Of a stretch of DNA of 64,000 nt, positions 54,705-63,486 are shown in pieces (the first letter of the stretch is position 1; every line of letters begins with the position of its first letter). Made by a program: the position numbers and the translations under genes. Source of the DNA: Candidatus Sulfotelmatobacter sp. (GTDB lineage Bacteria; Acidobacteriota; Terriglobia; Terriglobales; Acidobacteriaceae); the NCBI GenBank assembly GCA_036500765.1, contig DASYBM010000004.1, forward strand, positions 1 through 64,000. Direction: 5' to 3'. Below the pieces are notes generated by a model. It saw nothing but the letters and a program-made list of their open reading frames with translations, did not search any database and was not told where the DNA came from.

Positions 54705-55075
54705 TCGATAATCCTCACGAGATGATCCTCTTCTTCTTATTTCTTACAGTAGCGGCTGCTTACAGTATTGGCCGGCTCCGCGTTTTTTGCGCATTTGGCC
54801 GCGTTAGGACACGCGGATTTTTCCCGAAACCACCATTGAAAACACAAAAATACTGTTGATGAGCCGATTATAGCATCGTGTTTTGCGGCTTCCGAAGTGC
54901 TTGCGTGCACGAGAGTTATACTCTTTGGTCGTAGTCCTAAAGAGCGGCTTCCGCTTTCTGGCTCTCAGCGTCCGGCGAAAAGTCCCCAAGTGCGTTTCTT
55001 TCGACTAGTTGCTCGGACCGCAAGCCGAGAGCCGGAAGCCGACCGATGCGCTAAGATAACTACTCCCCCAAGCCC
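54705..55075. promoter_or_regulatory. divergent intergenic region between secretin and smpB
   Basis: On the minus strand a perfect TATAAT at 54872-54867 could be the -10 of the secretin operon, but the -35 is poor. On the plus strand CCGCG/CGCGG near 54802-54820 followed by ATTTTT resembles a small terminator of unclear use. No tmRNA or other RNA gene is recognised, and no protein. Confidence 0.35.
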
Positions 55076-55603
55076 ATGGCTCGCCAAACTACGCACCAGA
55101 CCAAGGCCAATCCGGAGAAATCCCCGCGCCGGGATCCTACTGCCTCCGGCGATCGGGACGCTGCCGTTAATAGGATCGCTTCACATAACTACTTCTTGCT
55201 GGAAAAATTTGAGGCCGGGGTGGTGCTGACCGGAACCGAGGTCAAATCGGTGCGTGGAGGGCTGGCCAACCTGAAAGATTCTTACGGGCTGGTCAAAGAC
55301 GACGCGGTCTGGCTGCTGAACGCGCACATCGGGCCTTACGAGCACGGCAATATCCACAACCATGCTCCGCTTCGCACGCGAAAGCTGCTGATGCATCGCG
55401 AGGAGATTCGCAAGTTGATCGGAAAGACGCAGCAGAAGGGACTGACGTTGATCCCGACGCGCCTTTACTTCAAGAATGGGCGAGTGAAGGTGGAATTGGC
55501 GCTGGCCAAGGGCAAGCAGCTTTGGGATAAGCGCGAGACCGAACGGCGGCGGACGGCGGATAAAGAGGCGAGGGAAGCGATCAGCCGGAGCCGGAAGGGG
55601 TGA
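55076..55603 (+). CDS. smpB: SsrA-binding protein SmpB
   Basis: This 175-residue protein matches Smp[77 protein letters not shown] and the basic end [14 protein letters not shown]. The N-terminal 30 residues are a basic extension longer than in many SmpB proteins. It delivers tmRNA to stalled ribosomes in the cytoplasm. The ssrA gene itself is not seen nearby. Confidence 0.95.
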   Translation: MARQTTHQTKANPEKSPRRDPTASGDRDAAVNRIASHNYFLLEKFEAGVVLTGTEVKSVRGGLANLKDSYGLVKDDAVWLLNAHIGPYEHGNIHNHAPLRTRKLLMHREEIRKLIGKTQQKGLTLIPTRLYFKNGRVKVELALAKGKQLWDKRETERRRTADKEAREAISRSRKG

Positions 55604-55635
55604 GAAGCGATTGGAAGCCATTCAAGAGGGTGTAA

Positions 55636-55673
55636 TTGACCTATCCTTTGCCATGCACTACAATGTAGTGCAT
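55636..55673 (+). promoter_or_regulatory. promoter with palindromic operator of RHH/PIN module, probable leaderless start
   Basis: TTGACC (55636-55641), a 17-base spacer and TACAAT (55659-55664) place transcription start at about 55671-55672, which is the ATG of the antitoxin (55672). A palindrome with arms ATGCACTAC and GTAGTGCAT (55653-55673) covers the -10 and the start codon. This is a good site for self-repression by the antitoxin. Confidence 0.75.
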
Positions 55674-55983
55674 GAAAACAGAAGTCTATAGCTGGCGCCT
55701 TTCTGCGGAGAAAAAGGCCGAACTCGAAGGTGAAGCTCACCGGGAAGGGAAGTCTTTATCGGCGCTGCTGGATGACATCGCAACGGAGTGGCTGAACCAG
55801 CGCCGCAACGGCAATGGCGACTATGAGGCGGAGCAGGCGGCGATTCGAAAGCGCGCCGCAGCCGCCATTGGTTCTATCCGTGGAGGAGATCCGACTCGCG
55901 CATCGCGGGCGAGCGAATTAGTTCGCGACATTATTGCGCGCAAGCATGAGAAGGAGTCGCGTGCCGCCCACCGGGCTCATTGA
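55672..55983 (+). CDS. RHH-type antitoxin
   Basis: This 103-residue protein begins TEVYSWRLSAEKKAELEGEA, a beta-strand plus helix typical of ribbon-helix-helix (CopG/Arc-like) antitoxins, followed by KSLSALLDDIATEWL. The C-terminal half is charged and helical and probably covers the toxin. It overlaps the next gene. No ribosome binding site precedes the ATG, in line with a leaderless mRNA. Confidence 0.75.
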   Translation: MKTEVYSWRLSAEKKAELEGEAHREGKSLSALLDDIATEWLNQRRNGNGDYEAEQAAIRKRAAAAIGSIRGGDPTRASRASELVRDIIARKHEKESRAAHRAH

Positions 55984-56380
55984 TACGGGCGCAATTCTCG
56001 CGTTGGTTGACGCTGGCGATAGTTGGCATGAGCCCTGCGCGGCGGCTTACAAGCGGGCGCATCTTCCACTGCTGACGACCCAGGCCGCGCTCACGGAAGT
56101 ATTCCATCTGACGCGCGGCGACAGGCGACAAATAGCCAGCGTCTGGACGCTGATCCGGTCCGGAGCAATTGAAATGTCATCGATTGCGAACGAAGAACTT
56201 CGTCAGATTCGGGCGCTCATGAACGAGTACGCCGATTGTCCGATGGACTTCGCGGACGCTACTCTGGTCCATCTCGCTGCCCGTGAGTCGATCAGCCTGA
56301 TCTTGACAATTGATCACGACGATTTTGAGATCTATCGCCTTCCTGGGCGCAAGAAGTTTACGATCCTTCCATCGCGCTGA
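55961..56380 (+). CDS. PIN-domain toxin (VapC-like)
   Basis: I chose the GTG at 55961, which has GAAGGAG four bases upstream and overlaps the antitoxin by 23 bases; the ATG at 55946 lacks a ribosome binding site. The protein is 139 residues. PIN residues: Asp8 (GLIDTGAILALVD), Glu (LTEVFHL), Asp (CPMDFADATLVHLA) and a final IDHDDFEIY. It should be an endoribonuclease inhibited by the RHH partner. It is the second PIN toxin in the window, of a different subgroup from the one at 48634. Confidence 0.85.
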   Translation: MPPTGLIDTGAILALVDAGDSWHEPCAAAYKRAHLPLLTTQAALTEVFHLTRGDRRQIASVWTLIRSGAIEMSSIANEELRQIRALMNEYADCPMDFADATLVHLAARESISLILTIDHDDFEIYRLPGRKKFTILPSR

Positions 56381-56404
56381 GGAGCTAGCGGCCGAGGCAT
56401 CCCC

Positions 56405-56740
56405 ATTAAGACTGTAAACCTAAAATCCGATATGCCGTCGGTGCAGGAGGCGCTGCAGCGACTGGAGCGTGAGATCGCGGTGGCGCGGCAATGCAAATTG
56501 GGGCTGATCAAGGTGATCCACGGTTATGGATCCAGCGGAACGGGCGGGGATATTCGTATCGCGGTGCAGCGGCGCTTGCGTGAGCTAGTTGAGGGCGGAC
56601 AGATTGGCGGCTGCATTTTTGGGGAAAACTGGTCGAAGAGTGACGAAGCGACGTGGAGGCTGCTGCAAGGGCAGTCGGGGTTAAAGAGCGACGGGGATTT
56701 GGGGCGCCGCAATCGGGGCATTACGATCATTGTTTTGTAA
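56405..56740 (+). CDS. Smr-domain protein
   Basis: The Smr fold begins at IKTVNLKSDMPSVQEALQRLEREI, which includes nine codons before the first ATG (56432). In-frame codons continue back to the PIN stop at 56380, and GAGG lies seven bases before an ATT at 56405, so initiation at this rare codon is possible; otherwise the ATG at 56432 gives 102 residues and cuts the first strand. The core KVIHGYGSSGTGGDIRIAVQRRLREL is the Smr (MutS2 C-terminal) nuclease-like motif, with the loop GENWSKSDEATWRLL. Smr domains nick nucleic acids or bind RNA. It follows the toxin gene by 25 bases and may share its transcript. Confidence 0.75.
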   Translation: MKTVNLKSDMPSVQEALQRLEREIAVARQCKLGLIKVIHGYGSSGTGGDIRIAVQRRLRELVEGGQIGGCIFGENWSKSDEATWRLLQGQSGLKSDGDLGRRNRGITIIVL

Positions 56741-56790
56741 GCGTGTTGTTTTGTAAGCGTGTTGCGTAATCGTCCGCCGCGATTTCTCGA

Positions 56791-57828
56791 TCAAGACTCG
56801 GGCGTCGGCGGCGGCACACTCGGCTCTGCTGGCGCAGGTTCAGCGGCGGGAGATTCAGGAGCAAGAAAGCCAGGCGTCGGTTCCGGTGACGGCGGCGCTG
56901 ACGCGATGGGCTGATCGAGCGGTCGCGGCTCAAGTGGTCGCATGGGTACGAGTGGGACGACTGGCGCCATCATGTGCAACTGCCAATAGGAGACGGCTAC
57001 GCCGCGCTGCCAGAAGCGCGGGATCAACAGAAGCAGCAGGATTAACTGGATCATCAAAAATGCGCGAGTGACGCTCTCGGCGGGTATGAGGCTCATCCAC
57101 AACCAGAGGCCGCCTACAAGGATGATGGCCGCCATGATGGTTGTAACGACATAGCTCCCGAGCAGGCGACCGAGGCCTCGGAAGGTATGGCGGAAGGCCG
57201 CGCCAATCGACTTGCGCACGACTCGCTGGTCGCTCAAAACGATGTCCGCCTCGGCGAGGTCGAACCAGATGCGCAGAGTCGTCATGATCAGAAAGATCAC
57301 GAACAGGCCCGTCATGTTTAGCTCAAAGGGCAACAGTTCGTTGGTACTCTCGCCAGCTTTCTTGACGATTGCGCCGCTAATGCCGAAGAGAATTCCGGTG
57401 GCGATGCCCATCACGATGCCGGCGAGGATCATGAGCCGGATGTAGCGCCACAGGTTTCGCCCGCAGGCGCGGAAGAAATCTTCGCGCGGCAGGCGATAGG
57501 TGGAAGCGTAGCCCTGAAAGACTCCGGGGAGAAAAAGCGCGGTGGCGAGAAAAAAGAGAAAGGCGAAATAAAAGGCCGGCGTCGACATGGCCGACAGCTG
57601 ACCGAATTCCGGACGCATGAACAACCCGACCATCACGGACAAATTAAACCCGTGAACCAGGCCGTTGGCGGCAAGGCTGTGATCGAGAATTTCGTGAGCG
57701 CTTTTGCGAAACGCAGATGTGCCAAATTCCGCCAGCGTCAGGTTCAACAACCAGAACCAGAAAATGTAACGCTTGTTCCGTGCCACTCTGCTCCACCCGG
57801 CGCTCAGTAGGCCATTTCTATCGCTCAT
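56791..57828 (-). CDS. multi-pass membrane protein of unknown function
   Basis: The ATG at 57828 has TGAGGATCAAAAGA before it (345 residues); an upstream ATG at 57843 is less likely. Five to six hydrophobic segments lie at about 22-40, 75-100, 125-150, 165-195 and 225-280. The C-terminal 75 residues form a Pro/Glu/Ala/Ser-rich tail, probably disordered. The order of segments resembles bacterial glycerophosphoryl-diester-phosphodiesterase-type or DUF4013/DUF975-like membrane proteins, but no specific family is certain. It lies 57 bases after an M1 peptidase gene and probably shares its transcript. Confidence 0.7.
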   Translation of the reverse strand: MSDRNGLLSAGWSRVARNKRYIFWFWLLNLTLAEFGTSAFRKSAHEILDHSLAANGLVHGFNLSVMVGLFMRPEFGQLSAMSTPAFYFAFLFFLATALFLPGVFQGYASTYRLPREDFFRACGRNLWRYIRLMILAGIVMGIATGILFGISGAIVKKAGESTNELLPFELNMTGLFVIFLIMTTLRIWFDLAEADIVLSDQRVVRKSIGAAFRHTFRGLGRLLGSYVVTTIMAAIILVGGLWLWMSLIPAESVTRAFLMIQLILLLLLIPRFWQRGVAVSYWQLHMMAPVVPLVPMRPLEPRPLDQPIASAPPSPEPTPGFLAPESPAAEPAPAEPSVPPPTPES

Positions 57829-57885
57829 TCTTTTGATCCTCAATCCTGGTCAAGCCTGATAATCTCTTCCGCCGCGCGCGCGCTG

Positions 57886-59976
57886 CTAAACCGCCCACCA
57901 TGCCAGCGCCTGGCTGATCCACTGGGTTGCGAACAGCCAATAGTTCGAGAGTTTGTTTGCCGGTCTGGAATTCGCCTCGACGACATAGCTATTATTGAAG
58001 TTGTTGCGGTCGATTTGGACGGTATGGTCGGGGTCGATCTCGGCGGAGACAACCTTGGCTTTCTTTCGATACGCGTACCGGATCCAGCGGCTCTGCCCGT
58101 CCCACTGCTCGCGGAGCTTTTCGCCGTTGTCGAATTTGATCTCCACCACGACCGGCATCACGAAGTCTTCCTTGCGACCCAGAGATACGTAGGACTGATA
58201 GATGGTGTCGTCTTTGTCGCTTTTCTTTTCGCCTTTCTTATCTTTGTCTTTTTTCTCTTCGTACCAGTTCACGGGGAAGGAATCGACTTTCAGCGCTTCA
58301 TAATCCATAACCTGCGATCCGTAGATGGCCTGGTTGAAGTACCAGCGCAGGTTCTGGCCGGAAACTTCTTCGATCGTCTTCAGGAAGTCTTCTTTGGTGG
58401 GATGGGTGAAGCGATACTTCATGAAATACACATGCATGGCCTTGGCCATGGTGTCTTCCCCGACGATTCCTTCGAGGGTTAGCAACGCGCTGGCTGTTTT
58501 TCCATAGGTGATGCCACCATAAGAATTGAAACTGTAGTAGTCGTAAGCCTTCTGCGCGATGGGATCGCGATCGGCGACGCCGATGTAACTCACACGTTGC
58601 TCTTCCCGTTCGCTGAGGGTGATGCCCGCCTGATTCAGAAAGGAAGTATGTTTCCCAAGAATCGAATCCAATACTTTTACTTCGGTGTAACTGTTGATGC
58701 CTTCATCCATCCAGGCGTCTTCAAATTCGTTGGTGGCGACCATGCCGTACCAGTACTGATGGCCAAATTCGTGCTCCACCACAATTTCGGGCAGGTAGAC
58801 GCCGTCCGGCATGAACCAACTGGAGTCCCCGGTGATGAACGTGGGGTATTCCATTCCACCGGCCGCCGAACCAGGCTCAGGATCCACCACGGTCAACGTC
58901 TTATAAGGATAGGGTCCGTACCATTTTTCAAAATGATCCAGCGATTCGCGGGTGATTTTTTCGTGGCGCTCGGCCTGGCTCCAGTGTGCGGGCTGCATCA
59001 GAAAGCGCAGCTTGATCGGGCCCATCTGCGCCTGGTAAGTACTCTCGCGCACTTTGTAGCGCGGGCTGACAGTCCAGGCGAAGTCATGAATGTCGTCGCC
59101 GTGATAGGTGACAGTCTTTGTGCTGTCAGGATTGTTCACGCTGCCGACTTCTACGCCGCTGGCGCCGATCACTTCGTATTGCGGGACCGTGAGCTTTACA
59201 TCGTAAACGCCGAAGTCAGCGAAGAATTCGGTAGTCGCATGATACTGGTGGCAATTCCACGCTCCGTTCCACCAAACGCCAACTTTTGGAAACCACTGCC
59301 CGCCCAGCAGGAAGTCACGCTTCCACCCCGAGCGCGCCTGCGTCTCCGGCATCTGGTCGTGGAAGGCAATCTTGAACTGCACGTAGGCGCCGGGAGCGAT
59401 TGGCTTGGGTACGCGTACGTCGACGACGGTCTTGTCGTCTTTGTTGCCATCGTCGGGCGCGATGAATTGCAACTGCCCGGTCACGTCGCCTTGCCCAGCC
59501 ACTTCTATGCTCTTGATGTCTTCCGAGCCGTATTCTTTCTCGTCCCATTTGTCATAGCTGGTATCGCGGCTACCCTCAATTTTGGACTCGCGGACGAAAG
59601 TGGCCTTGGGTTGAAACGCATTCTGATAAAGATGGAAAGGGAAGTGGTCGAGCGCTTGCCCGGTCAGGTTGCGATAGGTGAGCACCTCGGTCGCGTCGAT
59701 GGTGTGCTTGGCCGCGTCGTATTTGGCATCAATCTCGTAGTGCACGATACGTTGCGACATGGGCGTCGGCGAGTTGATGGCCAGCGTAGTGTCGGGAATA
59801 GAAAGTGCCCCCAGGGCGGGTGCGCCATTTCTCGCGTCCTTTGCGAGAAGTGGGGATTTGACCGCAGGAGCCGTAGCTTGTGGCGAAGCCGCGGTTGCGG
59901 TTTCGCGGCTCGTCAGCGCAGCGAATCCCAATGCCACGGTGGCAACCACAGGGACAACCTTCCATCGAATCTGCAT
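57886..59976 (-). CDS. M1-family metallopeptidase, exported
   Basis: This 696-residue protein starts with a signal peptide (VVPVVATVALGFAAL) and GTGAGG upstream. The zinc site HEFGHQ at 402-407 and the third ligand in DEGINSY (Glu425) are present. The GAMEN motif is replaced by GGMEYPT (373-379), a form seen in the bacterial cold-active/leukotriene-hydrolase-like M1 branch, so its substrate choice may differ from the M1 enzyme at 43013. Residues of about 70-310 are the N-terminal beta domain; there is no ERAP1-like helical C-domain, and a Lys/Asp-rich linker (EEKKDKDKKGEKKSDKDD) lies near residue 575. It should act in the periplasm. It forms a likely operon with the membrane protein downstream. 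Confidence 0.88.
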   Translation of the reverse strand: MQIRWKVVPVVATVALGFAALTSRETATAASPQATAPAVKSPLLAKDARNGAPALGALSIPDTTLAINSPTPMSQRIVHYEIDAKYDAAKHTIDATEVLTYRNLTGQALDHFPFHLYQNAFQPKATFVRESKIEGSRDTSYDKWDEKEYGSEDIKSIEVAGQGDVTGQLQFIAPDDGNKDDKTVVDVRVPKPIAPGAYVQFKIAFHDQMPETQARSGWKRDFLLGGQWFPKVGVWWNGAWNCHQYHATTEFFADFGVYDVKLTVPQYEVIGASGVEVGSVNNPDSTKTVTYHGDDIHDFAWTVSPRYKVRESTYQAQMGPIKLRFLMQPAHWSQAERHEKITRESLDHFEKWYGPYPYKTLTVVDPEPGSAAGGMEYPTFITGDSSWFMPDGVYLPEIVVEHEFGHQYWYGMVATNEFEDAWMDEGINSYTEVKVLDSILGKHTSFLNQAGITLSEREEQRVSYIGVADRDPIAQKAYDYYSFNSYGGITYGKTASALLTLEGIVGEDTMAKAMHVYFMKYRFTHPTKEDFLKTIEEVSGQNLRWYFNQAIYGSQVMDYEALKVDSFPVNWYEEKKDKDKKGEKKSDKDDTIYQSYVSLGRKEDFVMPVVVEIKFDNGEKLREQWDGQSRWIRYAYRKKAKVVSAEIDPDHTVQIDRNNFNNSYVVEANSRPANKLSNYWLFATQWISQALAWWAV

Positions 59977-60133
59977 GAAGACCTCACCGATCTGGAGTGC
60001 GGTTCTGAATCATATCGCAGGTGTTTGAATGCTGCCACTGGGCAGCCTTATCCCCGGCTTGCGTTTTTCCTGCCCTGCCGACGATACTGGAATGTTGCCG
60101 GACATCGTGCATAAACAATCTGCATAAATAACT

Positions 60134-61645
60134 ATGGACATCACAATCTCTTTCGCTACGCCCGCCGAACTTGAAACCGAATCGCTGGTAGCGGTTGTAC
60201 TCGATCACGCAGAGGCCGCTTCGAGTGTGAAAGAAAAAGATAAAAAGCCGCAACTCAAAGTGGCTACTAGCGATCCTGCCGTGCAATCGGTCGCCGCCGA
60301 CCTGTTGGCCAGCGGCGAAGTCGCCGGCAAACCGTTTGAGACTAACCTGATGCATCGGCCGGTCACGATGATGGCAAAGCGGCTGCTGCTGGTGAGCGGC
60401 GGGGGCGCGAAAAAGTTCTCGAGCTATGAACTGCGGCGCATCGCGGGAACTGCCGTGCGCGCGCTGAAGTCGCGCGGCATTCGCAGGTTAGCCTTCGTTG
60501 CTCCCTCTGGAATTCCCGCCGAAGAAGCGGTGCGCGCGATTGTGGAGGGCGCGCACGTGGGAAATTTCGATCCCGACTACTATCGCAGCGACCGCAAGGA
60601 CCAGAAGATCGACGAACTCACAATTGTGGCGGGTGGGGACAAAGCGGCGCTGGAAAGAGCCGCCCGCGAAGCGCGGATCATCGGAGAATCGCAAAATTTC
60701 GCTCGCGATCTGGTGAATGAACCTTCGAATCGCATGACGCCGAGCATTCTGGGCGAGCGTGCGAAGAAAATGTCGGCGGAAGTCGGCTTGAAGTGCGAAG
60801 TATATGGCGCCGACAAGATCAAAGAATTAAAGATGGGAGCTTTCTGGAGCGTGGCGCAGGGATCGGACGAGCCGCCCGCGCTGATCGTCATGCGCTACGA
60901 ACCTGAGGCTGCCCCCGGGAAACCTGTGCTGGGACTGGTGGGGAAGGGAATTACGTTCGACACCGGCGGCATCTCGATCAAGCCCGCCGATGGCATGGAG
61001 AAGATGAAGTACGACATGGCCGGGGGCGCCACGATGATTGGGGTTATGCGCGCGATTGCGCTGCTGAAGCCGAAGATCAAGGTCATCGGCATCGTGTGCG
61101 CCACGGAAAATATGCCTTCGGGAAAAGCGCAGAAGCCGGGCGACGTGCAGATTGCGATGTCGGGCAAATCGATCGAGATCATTAATACCGATGCTGAAGG
61201 CCGGTTGGTGTTGGCCGACGGACTTTATTACGCGCGCCAATTGGGTTGCACCCACCTGGTCGACGCGGCCACGCTGACCGGTGCGGTGGTAGTCGCCCTC
61301 GGTTATAACAACGCGGGAATCTTCGCCAATGACGACGACATATATAAGCGCTTCCACGCCGCCAATGAGACAGCGGGCGAAAAGATGTGGCGCATGCCGC
61401 TCGACGACGAATACAAAGAACAAATCCGTTCCGGAATCGCCGACATCATTAACTCCGGCGGACGTTGGGGAGGCGCCATCACTGCCGCCATGTTCCTGAA
61501 AGAATTCGCCGAAGATACTCCGTGGATTCATCTCGACATTGCCGGCACCGCGTGGATGGAAGAGCAGAAACCGTGGATCGCGAAAGGCCCATCGGGTATA
61601 GCTGTGCGCAGCCTGGTGGAATTCGTGAAGAGCTACGCGGAATAA
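60134..61645 (+). CDS. pepA: leucyl aminopeptidase (M17)
   Basis: This 503-residue protein has the two-metal M17 catalytic domain from about residue 180: NFARDLVNEPSN, GKGITFDTGGISIKPADGM, KYDMAGGATMIG, the NTDAEGRLVLADGL signature and TLTGAVVVALG. The N-terminal ~170 residues are the usual PepA regulatory/hexamer domain. It removes N-terminal residues, mainly Leu, from peptides in the cytoplasm; some PepA proteins also bind DNA at recombination sites. It has no signal peptide, unlike the two M1 enzymes. The ribosome binding site is weak. Confidence 0.93.
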   Translation: MDITISFATPAELETESLVAVVLDHAEAASSVKEKDKKPQLKVATSDPAVQSVAADLLASGEVAGKPFETNLMHRPVTMMAKRLLLVSGGGAKKFSSYELRRIAGTAVRALKSRGIRRLAFVAPSGIPAEEAVRAIVEGAHVGNFDPDYYRSDRKDQKIDELTIVAGGDKAALERAAREARIIGESQNFARDLVNEPSNRMTPSILGERAKKMSAEVGLKCEVYGADKIKELKMGAFWSVAQGSDEPPALIVMRYEPEAAPGKPVLGLVGKGITFDTGGISIKPADGMEKMKYDMAGGATMIGVMRAIALLKPKIKVIGIVCATENMPSGKAQKPGDVQIAMSGKSIEIINTDAEGRLVLADGLYYARQLGCTHLVDAATLTGAVVVALGYNNAGIFANDDDIYKRFHAANETAGEKMWRMPLDDEYKEQIRSGIADIINSGGRWGGAITAAMFLKEFAEDTPWIHLDIAGTAWMEEQKPWIAKGPSGIAVRSLVEFVKSYAE

Positions 61646-61650
61646 GAACC

Positions 61651-61670
61651 ATCCGCGAATCTGCGCGGAT
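61651..61670 (+). terminator. weak hairpin after pepA
   Basis: ATCCGCG (61651-61657) pairs with CGCGGAT (61664-61670) over six bases, six bases after the stop; only a short T-rich tail follows. Confidence 0.4.
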
Positions 61671-61754
61671 TCTCGAGGATGCGGCGATCGTTCGCGATTC
61701 ATTAGAGTCAAGTCCTTGGTTTTAATCTTATAGGGGAGAGAATCCGCTGCTACG

Positions 61755-61783
61755 TTGAGGGAAAACGGTGCGGTTGTTATAAT
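61755..61783 (+). promoter_or_regulatory. promoter upstream of tRNA-Phe
   Basis: TTGAGG (61755-61760), a 17-base spacer and a perfect TATAAT (61778-61783) lie about 120 bases before the tRNA, so the precursor would have a long 5' leader. Confidence 0.7.
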
Positions 61784-61904
61784 CGTTTTCGTTCCGCCCG
61801 CGTCCGGTCAGCGAGTCGCATTCATTCGGAAGCGGGTCCCGTCTCAGCGTGAAGCGTGAAACGACCTAATCCTCGCCGCCCGCGGAGGGCGGGTTTCGAA
61901 ATGT

Positions 61905-61980
61905 GGCCAGGTAGCTCAGGTGGTAGAGCGCAGCCCTGAAAAGGCTGGCGTCGGGGGTTCAACTCCCTCCCTGGCCACCA
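61905..61980 (+). tRNA. tRNA-Phe (GAA)
   Basis: A full cloverleaf of 76 bases: acceptor stem GGCCAGG/CCTGGCC, D-arm GCTC..GAGC, anticodon stem CAGCC/GGCTG with loop CTGAAAA (anticodon GAA), T-loop TTCAACT, and an encoded ACCA end. Confidence 0.97.
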
Positions 61981-62216
61981 TCATTCTAAAGGACTTGGCG
62001 GTCGCGAGCCGAAATTTCGGATCCGCCATCGATCCAACTCCGACCTAGCCGCCATCCGATCAGCAATACATCGATCAGCAATAGATGTTCGGGAACCTAG
62101 TCCGAGTTCGAGCGCTTCGATGTCTGCGGGTAGATGCGCTTCGACACGACCGGGAATTGCTTCGATCGTGGCTGGCGTACCAGTGCTGACGATAGGTTCG
62201 AGCGGAATGATTCTCG

Positions 62217-63143
62217 CTAGCGTTTGATCCCGTCCGGTCTGGATAATGCAGCCTGACCAGGTGTGCCGCTCTGGCCTGAATCTTCCGCTGCAATTTGCGA
62301 AATCGCCGACCAGTCGAGGGAGTCGCCGCCCCGGGCGAGCAGGGCCAAAAAGCGGTCGCGAATGAGGCTGGCAAGCGGAAGTGGAACGCGAAGTTGCTCG
62401 CCAGCCGCGAGAGTGAGGCGAACATCTTTGAGCCCGAGCGGTGCGGCGAAGCCCGCCGGCTGAAATCGTTTGTCAGCGATAAGTCCGCCATACGTTTTAT
62501 AAACCGGCGCGACGAAAAGAGTCGAAGTGAGAAAATCCAGATACTGATGCTGATCGATTCCAGCTTTGGCGACGAGCGCCATGGCTTCGCTGAGGGACTC
62601 AAGCACCGATGCGATGAGGAAATTCCCGCTGAGCTTAATCAGATTGGCGATCGAAGGCTGCTCTCCAAAGCGGAACGTGCGTTGACCGATGGCGTCGAAT
62701 AGAGGGGTGCAACGCTCGACGGCATCGTTAAGACCGGCGACGACAACGAACAGCTTGCCAGCTTGGGCGGCGTCCGGACGTCCGAAGACAGGAGCGGAAA
62801 TAAATTGCTGGTTCTGCTTTTCGTGAGCGGCTGTGAGTTTCTCGGAGAGAGCGACGCTGATTGTGCTGGAAGAAATATGGACCGATCGCGGGCGCAAATT
62901 CGCCAGGATTCCCGATTCGCCGAAGACTACGCTTTCAACGGCATGATCGTCGGCGAGCATGGTGAATACGATGTCTGCACGGGAGGTTTCGGCCGGGTTG
63001 CCGGCGGCGCGGGCGCCTTGCTCGAGAAGGAGCCTGGCTTTTTCGGGCGTGCGATTATATACGGTAAGGTCGTGTCCGGCCTTGAGCAGGTTCATCGCCA
63101 TTGCCGAGCCCATGTTTCCAAGACCAATGAATCCGATTTTCAT
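62217..63143 (-). CDS. beta-hydroxyacid dehydrogenase family NAD(P)-dependent oxidoreductase
   Basis: The ATG at 63143 has GGGAG eight bases upstream; a frame to 63233 adds no domain. The protein (308 residues) has a Rossmann dinucleotide site IGFIGLGNMGSAMAMNL with NRTPEKA after the second strand, where Asn-Arg-Thr favours NADPH. The catalytic-helix motif NLIKLSGNFLIASVLESLSEAMALV contains the conserved lysine and Asn of the 3-hydroxyisobutyrate/glyoxylate/succinic-semialdehyde reductase group. It likely oxidises or reduces a short beta-hydroxyacid or semialdehyde in the cytoplasm; the exact substrate is not set by sequence alone. Confidence 0.85.
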   Translation of the reverse strand: MKIGFIGLGNMGSAMAMNLLKAGHDLTVYNRTPEKARLLLEQGARAAGNPAETSRADIVFTMLADDHAVESVVFGESGILANLRPRSVHISSSTISVALSEKLTAAHEKQNQQFISAPVFGRPDAAQAGKLFVVVAGLNDAVERCTPLFDAIGQRTFRFGEQPSIANLIKLSGNFLIASVLESLSEAMALVAKAGIDQHQYLDFLTSTLFVAPVYKTYGGLIADKRFQPAGFAAPLGLKDVRLTLAAGEQLRVPLPLASLIRDRFLALLARGGDSLDWSAISQIAAEDSGQSGTPGQAALSRPDGIKR

Positions 63144-63486
63144 AAATTCGCTCCCGTTATTCAGCTTGCGATTGTGGATGCAGATGAAATGATGAGTGAT
63201 TCGGAAAGTGTACCGAAAATCCGCGTTCACCACTTCTGGATGATTAGTGCTCCTCTCTCAGTTGCGACGTCGCTATTTGTCGCAGCGCGCCCTATGGACA
63301 CCTACAAATTGGATTCTTTGGATCTGTTACTGTAGGCTCGGTAAAACCGGCTCATGACGAGACTTGCAAAAGTGGATCGCATGGGAACCCCGCGACAAAC
63401 CTGCCGAATCCGTTCTGTTGCGCAGCCTCGGCGCGAACAAAACTGTAGCAATTCGGGGTACTAATACATCAAAGTATTCGCTCACT

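Noticed and set aside
54705-55075. tmRNA (ssrA) next to smpB
   Set aside because: No alanine-tRNA-like ends or tag reading frame could be found.
61905-61980. tRNA-Phe as an integration site of a mobile element
   Set aside because: No integrase gene and no repeated copy of the tRNA 3' end were seen in the flanking sequence.
62038-62088. Direct repeat CGATCAGCAATA twice near 62060 as an attachment site
   Set aside because: Too short and isolated, with no recombinase nearby.
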